Source of the DNA: Clitoria ternatea
Lineage: Eukaryota; Streptophyta; Magnoliopsida; Fabales; Fabaceae
Direction of reading: 5' to 3'
DNA: 64,000 nucleotides
Assembly: GCA_037962975.1 (NCBI GenBank)
Contig: CM075669.1
Coordinates: 193,200,501 to 193,264,500 of the forward strand
Part shown: piece after piece, positions 46,622 to 57,177 of the stretch
Position numbering within the stretch: position 1 is the stretch's first letter
Layout of the letters: each line of letters starts with the position of its first letter
Translations under genes and position numbers: made by a program
Notes under the pieces: model-generated
Database searches by the model: none
Told to the model about the DNA's origin: nothing
Seen by the model: only the letters and a program-made list of their open reading frames with translations

Positions 46622-48159
46622 TGTAACATCCCAAATTTTAAAATAGAGAATTAATTTAATGAGATAAATATTGAATAATTGAATGTGAACTATTTAATGT
46701 CCCGAAATATTAGAAATAATTTAATTAAGACTTTCGGAGACTGTTAGTGATTTATTGAGATCGGATAAACAGAAAACTAACCCGGATAAAATATGGGTGC
46801 CAGACCAAGTATCTCTAATTGAGATACCGTTAGTCAGGGCCATAGATAATATTACTGGGAGTTCGGATGTGTGTTCAGAATAATTTTTAGAATGAGTATT
46901 GAGCCCAAACAGAGATCCTGTTTGTAGTAAAACGATGAAATATTAATGAATGGATGAAAATTAAAAGAAAAAACCTTCATTTTCCCCTCTCATTCTCGTT
47001 CATGTGCCGAACCACTTGGTAAAATACTCTTTTCTTCTTCTTCTCTTATTCTCTTCATCTTTTTTCCCTCTCAAACCCTAAGCCAAGGTGCTACCCTCCA
47101 TTCTCCCTCTCATTTTCATTTCATAAAGGCTTGGAGAAGGCTTGGAGCTTGAAGTTCTTCCTCCCTTCTTCTCCTTAATTTCGTGTGACTCTCTTTTCTT
47201 TTGAGAACTCTTCCATTACTTCACTTGAGGTAAGATTTTAGCCATTTTTCAAGAATATGAACCATTAGTTATGTGTCCTTAATGTTAAAAAAGTATTTAA
47301 TGTATGTGGGTTACTAGGAGAAGCTTTAAATGTGGAAACCCTAAGGTGGGTGTCAAAGATTCAAGCTTTAAATGGTATTAATGGGATAAATACATTTATG
47401 GTTGGAAGGAGATGAGAATGTATGATTATTTTTTAATGTTAATGAGTTTGGTGGAAACCCTAACTTATGAAATTGGGGGAAATGGGAAATGTGAGCGGAA
47501 ATACATTAATTAATGTTGAGAATGTCATTAATGTTAGAGTATAATCATAAATGATGATTGGAGATGGTGGTTGGAAACCATAAATGAAAAACCCACTTAG
47601 AATGAGTTAAATGTAAGGTTGGTAAGTGGGGTAACCCAACTAATTAGGTTATTGCCTTGATGATAATGAATGGTGATTTAAGGAAAGGAATTCTCGAAGC
47701 CTAAATGGGCAAATGAATGAAACCTATAAATAGCCTCTACATGATGAGAACCATGTGTACATATATGTATATGTATGTTGAAATGGTGTTTGAATGAATG
47801 ATTGATATGGTCCTATAATTCATTGGTGTAGGGCTTGATAATATTGGTGAGGCGGGAACATCGAACCTGGAAGTCTACTTCTCTTGCGGTAGGAGAGGGG
47901 TGTATTTTCTAAATGCATGAGATCTTGTATGATGATAATGTATGTATTGATGTAATATGGTATGTTTTCTTTAGTGGGTGTAGTAACATATGCATGTGAT
48001 GTGAAATTGAGTAAGGTTCTTGTAATGATTGATTGTGGAATAAAACCTTGATGAGGTTATGAGTGGTATAATACGTTACAACACGTTGTTGATTTCATGT
48101 GTGGCTTGATGAATATTTAAAATCCTTGGCTAGGATGATTCCTGAACATGATGATTGGA

Positions 48160-48199
<40 letters not shown>

Positions 48200-49412
48200 T
48201 GATTATATGGAATTAACAGTGTGATTGAGTACAAGTATACGCTAGATGAGAGGGTGAGATAATCCATATAAGGTTAAGGCATTCATGAGCATTGTTGCAT
48301 ACATAGCATGGCATGCATATCATGATGATGTTGATAAGTGGTTGTGATCACTTGATGTTTGAAATATAAAAAGGCTTGCGAGTTCCTGTGAAATGGGTCG
48401 GTGGTTGCGATCACCTGGTGTTGCAATTGAATGCCCGTGGTTGCGGTCACGAGGCGGGAGTACCCCTTGCGAGGTGGGAAACCAGTATGAATTGTTGAAC
48501 GTGGTTGCGATCATGAGAAAGCACTTTGCGAGGCTGCTAGAGGGAGTGCCCCTTGCGAGGCGGGAAACCAATGAGAATGAATGAATGATTATGGTGGTTG
48601 CGATCACCTGATGGAATGAAATCAGATCCGTGCATATGCATCCTTAAACACCAGCATGTGCATTAGCCATAGAAGCATGGCATAGTGTGATATCCTTTTG
48701 AGGAGATTGTGTGAGGAGTAAGTGGAACTCCCTTTGATCACCAACTGTAATTGTGATATTGGTCGGTGTGATTTTGTGAATTTTTTATGGATATATGTGT
48801 TTAACAAATTTGATGAATGATTGATTTTGTGTTGATTGAACTCCCTTTTTAGGAAAAGACGTTTATCTTGCATTTATATATATATATATATATTATCACA
48901 ATTGTTAGATTTTCATCATTGAGAAATTATAGTCACTCTCCATGTGGTATATCTTTTTAGTCCTTGTGTTGTAGGATTGCCCATGGAGCACTTATGTGGA
49001 AGAATGGTGTGAAGGAAGTCTACTTTGGGTAAAGAATGCCTTGGCTGGCAAATGTTTTGAATTTATGGCTTTTACATAGGCTTTTGTATCGTATATAGAT
49101 ATAAAGAACATTTTGTATAGCCATGAATTAGTATAAATGATGAATATGAGATGATGATTTTGGGAGGTCATGTAGGAATATGAGACCCTAGTGCTTATGG
49201 TTCATTTTCATTGGTGACCTTAACCTTAGCTGGAAAAGGAAAAGGAAGTATGATGTAGTTAAAATTTATGAATGAATGATGGTCTACATGAAAAACTGCA
49301 TTTTATGGTTTATACAAAGTAGTAAGCTAAGTTAGAATATGATTAATGAGTTGGAATGTAAATTTATGGGTAATTTCATTTGGGACAAGTTTTAATTGCA
49401 TAACATGATGAA
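46622..49412 (+). repeat. 3' LTR of older Tekay element, left part
   Basis: Non-coding and collinear with 21090-22074 plus 38985 to about 40760. It has a (TA)n run at 48161-48195, much longer than the matching run near 39541-39553, and the GTGGTTGCGATCAC cluster near 48340-48606. It ends where plastid DNA begins. Confidence 0.9.
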
Positions 49413-49808
49413 TAAATATTAAACACAAATAAAAAAGTGAAGTAAATAATAGAATATTCAAGAGGCCTGTAAAAATCAAGATAAAGACAAGTAACCCGAC
49501 TTGAGATTTTGGCATTAGAACCACAAAGAATAGCTTTTAGATTTCTATTTTTTTTATCTTCAAAGAATAAATAAATCATAGGATCAAGTTACGAAATTTC
49601 AAACTTATATACATCTGTTTTAATTACAACTAATATTGGGTGGGGTATTTTTGTTTGAGCCGTACGAGATGAAATTCTCATATACGGCTCTCAGGGGGTT
49701 GCTTTGGTTTACCTATCTCAATAAAGTCTATGATTGGTTCGAAGAACGTCTTGAGATTTAGGCGATTACTGATGATATAACCAGTAAATACGTTCCTCCC
49801 CATGTAAA
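49413..49808 (+). pseudogene. petB: Plastid petB fragment (intron end and exon 2), left part
   Basis: Nuclear copy of plastid DNA, absent from the sister LTR. 49413-49722 matches the 3' end of the petB group II intron: a 34-base domain V at 49657-49690 (GAGCCGTACGAGATGAAATT onwards) with the AGC triad, followed by the intron end. From 49723 exon 2 reads KVYDWFEERLEI, TAG at 49759-49761, then AITDDITSKYVPPHV, the start of cytochrome b6. The family has glutamine where the TAG stands, so a C to T change is likely. Plastid cytochrome b6 works in thylakoid electron transport; this copy is dead. Tekay copy 2 cuts it after GTAAA; it resumes at 59797. Confidence 0.9.
49657..49690 (+). ncRNA. Group II intron domain V (plastid-derived relic)
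   Basis: 34 bases with complementary ends GAGCCGTA/TATACGGCTC and a GAAA loop, the catalytic heart of group II introns. In this nuclear location, without most of the intron, it cannot splice. Confidence 0.8.
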
Positions 49809-52422
49809 TGTAACACCCTAATTATTTACAACTAATAAATCTCAAAATATGAGAAAATTTTTCACAAAAACAGTCATGTAACATTTGATGTAGAAGGGAA
49901 CAGGCAATGGGGAAAACTAAGAACATTCACGCGCATAAAGCAACCTACGGGGAAGCTAAGAACTGGGCCGGCTCAATGGGTTTATCGTAGTACATCAACA
50001 CTGGGGCGGATTGCACAACACCGTTAGTTCGCTCAGACGGGGTCTTACACCGTCCAGGCGGGGTATAGTAACGCAGCAGCGGATAGAGGAGATTTCACAA
50101 CGAGGCTTCCCTTCGATTAATACTGGTCACTCAACAGGAGGAATAGATAAGGGAAATATGTTAATACATTCACACGCGTAGCATTTGGAGGAAAGGCTAA
50201 GTTAGAATCATCCTACTTGGCTAGGCGGGGTATATTTATCTTGGGCGGGCTGTCCTGGTTACTTGGGCGAGGTATGACACCGCCTAAACGAAATCTACAT
50301 AACGCCTTCTTAACACAACTACAAGGTAATTTCCTCCATCGGGTATGGACAGGGGATTCACTAAGTAAATCCTTACACTTGCCTTTCACTCAGAAAAATG
50401 ATAAGTTACAGGGTGCATATACGTTAGTAGGATGTGGAGAAGGAAGAGTTTGAACCTATTCCGCCCAACTCAACTAATTATAACAACGCCTGGGCGGACT
50501 TAGCCATGACGCCCAAATCCGGGTTACGTCAGTATCACAACGGATAGGAAAAGGATAATGGTTGATATCTCGCTCTAGTATTTACTCGCTTCGGCGTGAG
50601 TCCTCGCGCTTGGGCGAACTGCTCCCACACTTCGGGCGGGGTACGACTCCGCCCAACGTATCCGACATAAGTTTTCCTAAGACAATTCTCGGGTCATTCG
50701 GACTTAACTATAACCTGCTCAATCAGACTGTCCCTGCTTATCTATTAAAGCACAATTATGAGACAAGACAGCACATAACATCACACACACAAAACCATAC
50801 ATCCATATGTACATAAAAGTGTATATTAATATTTACAATGCAAAGTCAGACTTCTTCTTGTTCATAAGGTTCTATTCATCACAAAACATTTACATCCGGC
50901 ATGAGCCAGTCCGGGCTTCATCTAACAACACTTAATGGAACCTTCGAAACGCATCAGCACTCCGCCCAGCATTCCGGCACTGCTTCTGATCCTCCTCACG
51001 AAAGATATTCACTGAAAATTGCCACTGCAGGGGTGAGCTTTTACATGTAAAATGATACTCACAGACTCGGTATCAGCGTCAGTACACGCTCCTGCTATCA
51101 TTCAACCTTTCTCAAGTAACCAAGCTCACACAATTCAACAATATTCGTAATACACATAATTCACAGAGTTTATTCCACATCAATATATATATATTCATGT
51201 ATTCAAACCATACACATGCACATATACAAATTTATACATCACCACAATCAGCCTTATTTCTATATGCATGCACGCGGATCCGACTCGGGAAAAGACTCTC
51301 AGTTACAGCCCCCTTTTTCTTTTGGCCCCTCGTCCCTCAGCTCTTACCAGGTGGCACCGGCCCCAACGGCGTCTCGAGACTCACTTCTCTAGCTCCAACG
51401 GCTACCACGAGCCCTATTGGGATCTAGCCAGGGTTGGTAACTGAAGGTCATTTCCCTTGGGGTTCTTGACCTTCCATGGGTCACCCCACTCTTACTCATG
51501 CAACTAACACATTTATCATTACACATCATCGCGCCATGAACACATTATCGTAGTCATCAATTAAGAATGGATATCTCCCATTATTCATCATCATTCAGTC
51601 AGTCACACCAGCGCATGATACAATCGATCATCAGACTAACAGCATTGAGCAACTCAATTAAGGACATGCACATACATACTTTTCACAGAAACAACGAAAT
51701 AGATCCATCATTATCATCCACAATCAGACCACGCCATTGCCACGAAGATCACTATCAAAATCTCAAATCATGCATCAGTTTCAGTAATTGTAAACACATG
51801 CACACATGCACAGCCTCAGTTCTAATGAATTATAAAACATGCACACACACGCACTTGGCAGTACGTTCATCCGGTACCGTTCTTAGACCATGCATTCGAC
51901 ATGCAAGCGCCCCCTACCTTTAGAAGACTCCTCAGAAACCTTTTCCGTTCTTGCCGTTGGGTCCGATGTCCTTCTCCTGGTTCGTCCGGTCTTGCTTGGC
52001 TTTGTCGTATGCCGCGTCTGATTCTGTGATGGGTGTAGTCTGTTCTTCAGTACTGGAATCAAGATCTCCAGGAGCGAAGAGTGAGATGGAAGAAGAAGAA
52101 AGATGAAGACGAAGAGAGAAAACAGAGGATGAAGTGAAAGAGAAGAGAGTCTGAAGAATTGGCAAAAGTGTTCATCACTAAAGGCTCACGACATATATAT
52201 ATAAGTGTACAAGTGCATGCGCATAGCAAAAGAAGAGTGGGATGGGAGAGTGCGTGCCCGTCAGTCACGCGCACTCCACCTCATCCCCTGTCCGCCACCA
52301 TTTTCTTTCTTTAATAGCTTAAACCCACTTAGTTAATGCAATTAACAGTTATTTCTAGTTGAAATCAAGTCTTAATGGTTCATTCTTTATTCAGCACTAA
52401 ATTTTAAAACGGGGATGTTACA
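49809..52422 (-). repeat. 3' LTR, Tekay copy 2
   Basis: Lower-coordinate LTR of the minus-strand element, starting TGTAACACCC and ending GATGTTACA on the plus strand. Non-coding; small frames here are repeated exactly in 57178-59791. Confidence 0.95.
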
Positions 52423-52440
52423 GTTCTCCCCCACTGAAAA
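52423..52440 (-). other. Polypurine tract, Tekay copy 2
   Basis: The minus strand reads TTTTCAGTGGGGGAGAAC, directly next to the 3' LTR. The GGGA-loop hairpin lies just upstream at 52442-52461. Confidence 0.8.
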
Positions 52441-52459
52441 AGAATTTCGTCCCCGAAAT

Positions 52460-55400
52460 TCAGTTGGTACTTACGTAGGTAAACAATTCGGGGTACTGCT
52501 GTCGCATGGCGTCTTCGCGCTCCCACGTATAGGAGGTGATTTTGCCTTGCTGCCACTCCACCTTAACCAGCCTTACGTTCTTGTTCCTTAAGCGTTTTAC
52601 CGATCGATCCACGATTCCAACCGGTGTAGTCACAGCGGTTAGATCTTCCTTGATCTCTACCTCGTCGTCAGGCATCGCGTGGCTGGGGTCATGCAAATAC
52701 TTCCTTAGTTGAGACACATGAAAAACGTTGTGTAATCGGGACAAGTGAGTTGGTAACGCGAGGCGGTATGCCACGGGGCCAATCCGTTCTACTACCTCAT
52801 AAGGTCCGATGTAGCGAGGGCTCAACTTCCCACATTTTAAGGCTCGTCCAACTCCTTTGCTCGGAGAGGTTCTCAGAAACACTCGATCTCCGACTTGAAA
52901 TTCCAATGGCTTGATGCGTTTGTCATGGTAGCTCTTCTGTCTGTCTTGTGATGCTTTCATCTTCTCCCTTATTACTCGAATCTGTTCTGTGGTTTGCTTC
53001 ACGATGTCTGGTCCCAATAGTAGACTTTCACCTGTTTCCGACCAGCAGAGCGGGGTTCGGCATCTACGCCCATATAATGCCTCGTAAGGTGCCATGCCAA
53101 TGCTGTGATGATGGCTGTTGTTGTACGTAAACTCGATCAAGGGAAGGTACTGCTCCCAGTCCCCACCGTACTCTAACACACACGCTCTCAATAAGTCTTC
53201 TAGACTCTGAATCGTTCGCTCAGATTGTCCATCCGATTGGGGGTGGTAGGCAGAACTAAGCCAAAGCTTCGTCCCCAGTTCTTGATGTAAGCTGGTCCAA
53301 AATCTGGACGTAAATCTAGGGTCCCTATCTGAAACGATGGAAGTAGGTATGCCATGCAGTCGAATAACTTCTTGAATGTAGATTCGAGCCAATTTATGCA
53401 ATGGGTACTTCATATTTACAGGTAAGAAGTGTGCACTCTTCGTCAACCTGTCAACAATGACCCAAATGGCATCATGGCCAGCTCGGTTTTTGGGTAATCC
53501 CATGATAAAATCCATCGCAATTGAGTCCCATTTCCACACGGGGATTTCTAGAGGCTGCATTGCACCGTACGGTTTTTGGTGCTCTACCTTCGATTTCTGA
53601 CAAGTGATACACCGGGCCACGTACTCCGCCACATCCTTCTTTAGTCCGGGCCACCAAAACTGCCTCCTCAAGTCGTGGTACATCTTCGTGGTTCCTGGGT
53701 GAATGCTGAGTAGGCTTTTGTGGGCTTCATCAAGCACCATTCTTCTCAATCCTCCTTCACTTGGTATGTATATTCTGTTCCTCACCCGGAAGATCCCATC
53801 TGACCCTTCTGCCAAGGATAAATCCTTTCCTTTAGCCTGAATTCCCTTCATCTCAGCTAGGTAAGAGTCCGCCTGTTGTTGTTCGTACACGGATTTTAAG
53901 AATTCGTTGGCAATCTTCAACGTACCGATTGTCATCTTCTGAGAGGAAGGGGCGTCAACATGCAAGTTCATGTCTCGAAACCGCTCTAACAACTCAACTT
54001 CCTTTGCCATCATGGCTGCTATGTGGAGGGATTTTCGACTCAATGCGTCCGCTACGACATTTGCCTTACCTGGGTGGTATTTTAACTCGAAATCATAGTC
54101 CTTCAAAAACTCAATCCATCTTCTCTGCCTCATGTTCAGCTCCTTCTGGTCGAATAGGTATTTGAGGCTCTTATGATCGCTGTACACTTCAAATTTGGAT
54201 CCGTACAAGTAATGCCTCCAGGTTTTCAATGCAAAAACTACTGCTGCCAACTCCAAGTCATGGGTCGGATAATGCTGTTCGTGGGGTCTCAATTGTCGAG
54301 AGGCATATGCTATCACTCGATCCTTCTGCATGAGTACACATCCTAATCCGAGTCCGGACGCGTCACAATAGACCACGAAACTTTCTCGTAACTCAGGTAA
54401 TGCTAACACCGGAGCAGTTGTCAACTTATTCTTCAGCCCTTGGAAACTGCTCTCACACTCCGGACTCCACACAAAAGGAACGTTCTTCCGAGTCAATTTA
54501 GTCAGGGGTAATGCCAACTTAGAAAAACCTTCGATGAACCTTCTATAATAACCTGCCAAGCCCATAAAACTCCTTATCTCCGTGATCGATCTGGGCCTCT
54601 CCCACGCTATTACAGCAGCTACCTTCGCAGGATCCACCGAGACGCCTCGCTTGGAGATCACATGCCCGAGGAAGTGAATCTCATCCATCCAAAATTCGCA
54701 CTTTGAAAGCTTTGCAAACAATTGCTTCTCCTTCAACACTTGGAGTACCGCCCTGAGATGTCCTTCATGCTCCTCCGATGTCTTAAAATAAACTAGAATA
54801 TCATCGATGAAAACAACAACAAACCGATCTAAGAAGGAATGGAATATGCTGTTCATGTAATTCATGAAAACAGCAGGGGCGTTTGTCACACCGAACGGCA
54901 TCACTACATACTCATAGTGACCATATCTAGTCCTAAAGGCAGTTTTAGGAATGTCCGAGTCCTTCACTCGGATTTGGTGATATCCAGATCGTAAGTCGAT
55001 CTTTGAGAAGACTGAGGCTCCACGCAGCTGGTCAATTAAATCATCAATTCTAGGCAGTGGGTATCGATTCTTGATTGTGAGTTTGTTTAGCTGTCGATAA
55101 TCTATACAAAGTCTCAAGCTGCCATCCTTCTTCTTAACAAGTAGCACAGGTGCGCCCCATGGTGACACGCTTGGTCTAATGAACTGCTTCTCAAGTAACT
55201 CATCCACTTGTTTCTTCAATTCTACCAATTCAGTTGAGGACATTCTGTAGGGTGCACTGGAGACCGGTTCGGCTCCAGGGATCAAGTCTATAGAGAATTC
55301 AACTTCTCTATGAGGAGGTACACTCGGGACGTCCTCTGGGAACACTTCTGGGAATTCGCAGACGACCGGAATTGCATTCACTCGGGGCTCATTCTCATCT

Positions 55401-56884
55401 TTGGTTAGACAAAACATCATAAATAGTTGGGTTATACCCAACGCCGTGCCATCTTCAGTGGGTTGTTTTGGGAAAACTATCTCTCGGTTTCTACAATCTA
55501 CTAATACCTTATTGGCTGAAAGCCAATCTATTCCAAGCACAATATCAAGACCCTTTAAGGGCATGCAAATCAGATCGAAGGTGAAACTCCGGTCATACAA
55601 TTCAAATGCTACACTTTTACATATGGATGATGTGAACACAGTAGGGCCAGTGGGGCTGGCCACTTCTAGAGTCCGGTTCATAGACACAGTTGGTAGCTTC
55701 AACTGTTTCACGCACTCATCAGCTATAAAAGAATGGGTTGCTCCCGAATCGAAAACAACATTAAGCGTATTCATTCCAAGTGAGCACTTACATTGTACTA
55801 GATCGTTTGCTGGTGCAACATCCTCTGCGTTGATGGTGTAGATCCTTCCTGTCGCTGTTGGGCCGGTGTTCCTCTCTCGACTGTTCGGGGCATGCATCAT
55901 ATTTCCTCTGGTTCCGTTGCCTCTGCCACCAGGTCGTTGGTTATCATTCACTCTGGTCCGATCTTGAAATCCTCCTTGACGCGCATTGGTGTTTGCATGG
56001 CGGAGTTGGGGGCAGTCCGGACGAACGTGTCCCCTCTCTCCGCAGTGGTAGCATTTCGTATCATTGCATTCCTTAGCAAAATGATCACCGCCGCATTTAA
56101 AGCATCCGCCATACCTTGGTCGCCCACTCATCTGTCTCCCTCGGTCATTATAGTTCTGATATCTGGTGAAGGGTTCATTTCTCCTCACGTTCCCTGGCCT
56201 CTTGAAACGTGATTGCTGAGGCCTCAAGTGTTGGTTGGCTCTGCTGCACTGGCCCGAATGGGCCCTGTCATCCTCTTCGAATATTCTACACTTGTTCACT
56301 AAGGCAGGGAAACTCCGGACTTCATGGTATCTGCAGGCCCTCTTGATATCCGATCTCAGTCCGTTCTCAAACTTAAGACACTTGGAGTGCTCCGTTCCCG
56401 GCTGCTGGAAGGGCGGATAGAATAGGCACAATTCTTCAAATCTGGTCGCGTACTCTTCCACAGTCATGGAGCCCTGTTTTAACTCCATAAACTCCAGCTC
56501 CTTCCGACTCCGCACTGTGTCGGGAAAGTATTTGTCTAGGAAGCAGGCCTTGAAATCGTCCCACGTCAGTTGGTTGTCATCTTCGGGGAATTGGCTCCTG
56601 GCTATCTTCCACCAATTCTCCGCTTCATCTCGCAGCATATACACTGCGCATTCTACCTTCTGGGCTTCGGTACAGCGAAGGCCCTTAAAAATTCTCTCTA
56701 ATTCCTGAGTCCACTTGAACGCAGCCTCAGGGTTCCGTCCTCCTAAGAATTCACTCGGCTTCCTCTTCAGGAAGCGGTCCAGTACATGGCCACCCTCAGG
56801 TTGAGTTTGGCCTTGCCTTTCAAACACATCAGCAAAGCGTTGGAATGCTGTGGCTATAGCCTCCATACTTTGACGATGCGCCAT
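52460..56884 (-). CDS. Tekay-type Gag-Pol polyprotein, uninterrupted
   Basis: One frame of 1474 residues that encodes all retrotransposition proteins. Gag occupies about 1-300 with two zinc knuckles (CFKCGGDHFAKEC near 261, CYHCGERGHVRPDC near 278). Protease has DSGATHSF near 379. RT has LRLCIDYRQLNK, VVMPFGVTNAPAVF and catalytic FIDD near 692-695. RNase H has YCDASGLGLG (D near 841) and HDLELAAVVFAL. Integrase has HHCC around HPGTTKMYHDLRRQF and CITCQKSK, then D, D and E near 1125, 1186 and 1222, a GPYEV module and a chromodomain-like tail (VKVEWQQGKITSYTWERED), which in chromoviruses directs insertion to particular chromatin. Relative to copy 1 it lacks two residues before the second zinc knuckle. 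All catalytic residues I checked are present. Start: first ATG of the frame, shared by both copies. Confidence 0.96.
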   Translation of the reverse strand: MAHRQSMEAIATAFQRFADVFERQGQTQPEGGHVLDRFLKRKPSEFLGGRNPEAAFKWTQELERIFKGLRCTEAQKVECAVYMLRDEAENWWKIARSQFPEDDNQLTWDDFKACFLDKYFPDTVRSRKELEFMELKQGSMTVEEYATRFEELCLFYPPFQQPGTEHSKCLKFENGLRSDIKRACRYHEVRSFPALVNKCRIFEEDDRAHSGQCSRANQHLRPQQSRFKRPGNVRRNEPFTRYQNYNDRGRQMSGRPRYGGCFKCGGDHFAKECNDTKCYHCGERGHVRPDCPQLRHANTNARQGGFQDRTRVNDNQRPGGRGNGTRGNMMHAPNSRERNTGPTATGRIYTINAEDVAPANDLVQCKCSLGMNTLNVVFDSGATHSFIADECVKQLKLPTVSMNRTLEVASPTGPTVFTSSICKSVAFELYDRSFTFDLICMPLKGLDIVLGIDWLSANKVLVDCRNREIVFPKQPTEDGTALGITQLFMMFCLTKDENEPRVNAIPVVCEFPEVFPEDVPSVPPHREVEFSIDLIPGAEPVSSAPYRMSSTELVELKKQVDELLEKQFIRPSVSPWGAPVLLVKKKDGSLRLCIDYRQLNKLTIKNRYPLPRIDDLIDQLRGASVFSKIDLRSGYHQIRVKDSDIPKTAFRTRYGHYEYVVMPFGVTNAPAVFMNYMNSIFHSFLDRFVVVFIDDILVYFKTSEEHEGHLRAVLQVLKEKQLFAKLSKCEFWMDEIHFLGHVISKRGVSVDPAKVAAVIAWERPRSITEIRSFMGLAGYYRRFIEGFSKLALPLTKLTRKNVPFVWSPECESSFQGLKNKLTTAPVLALPELRESFVVYCDASGLGLGCVLMQKDRVIAYASRQLRPHEQHYPTHDLELAAVVFALKTWRHYLYGSKFEVYSDHKSLKYLFDQKELNMRQRRWIEFLKDYDFELKYHPGKANVVADALSRKSLHIAAMMAKEVELLERFRDMNLHVDAPSSQKMTIGTLKIANEFLKSVYEQQQADSYLAEMKGIQAKGKDLSLAEGSDGIFRVRNRIYIPSEGGLRRMVLDEAHKSLLSIHPGTTKMYHDLRRQFWWPGLKKDVAEYVARCITCQKSKVEHQKPYGAMQPLEIPVWKWDSIAMDFIMGLPKNRAGHDAIWVIVDRLTKSAHFLPVNMKYPLHKLARIYIQEVIRLHGIPTSIVSDRDPRFTSRFWTSLHQELGTKLWLSSAYHPQSDGQSERTIQSLEDLLRACVLEYGGDWEQYLPLIEFTYNNSHHHSIGMAPYEALYGRRCRTPLCWSETGESLLLGPDIVKQTTEQIRVIREKMKASQDRQKSYHDKRIKPLEFQVGDRVFLRTSPSKGVGRALKCGKLSPRYIGPYEVVERIGPVAYRLALPTHLSRLHNVFHVSQLRKYLHDPSHAMPDDEVEIKEDLTAVTTPVGIVDRSVKRLRNKNVRLVKVEWQQGKITSYTWEREDAMRQQYPELFTYVSTN

Positions 56885-57177
56885 TCCTTATCCTGAAATT
56901 GACATTTAAGGATAAGTACACGGAGCCACTTACTACCGATCTAGTTATTAGTCCAACAATTAATAACTTAGCACATTATGCTATCTCTATATATATATAT
57001 TATACAATCAATAGGACCAGGAGGGGCAACACCCTCCTATCCACAAGCCAATATCAATCAGGTTCAACCAATATCACAACAATTTCAACCAGTCAATCAA
57101 ACAGACACAAACACCACCGCTTACACTTGGTAAGCATACTTTGGCCTTGGACTTTTCGGTCCGCTCTGATACCAAAA
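56885..57177 (-). other. Leader and primer site, Tekay copy 2
   Basis: Untranslated leader; the primer site TGGTATCAGAGC is at 57163-57174 on the minus strand. It has a short AT run near 56990-57004 not seen in the copy 1 leader. Confidence 0.9.

Noticed and set aside
49723..49808. Functional nuclear cytochrome b6 gene
   Set aside because: Only part of exon 2 is present, with a stop at codon 13 of the exon, no transit peptide, and a 10-kb insertion.
53929..56708. Several plus-strand frames opposite copy 2 Gag-Pol
   Set aside because: All are antisense shadows of the polyprotein; equivalents lie opposite copy 1.
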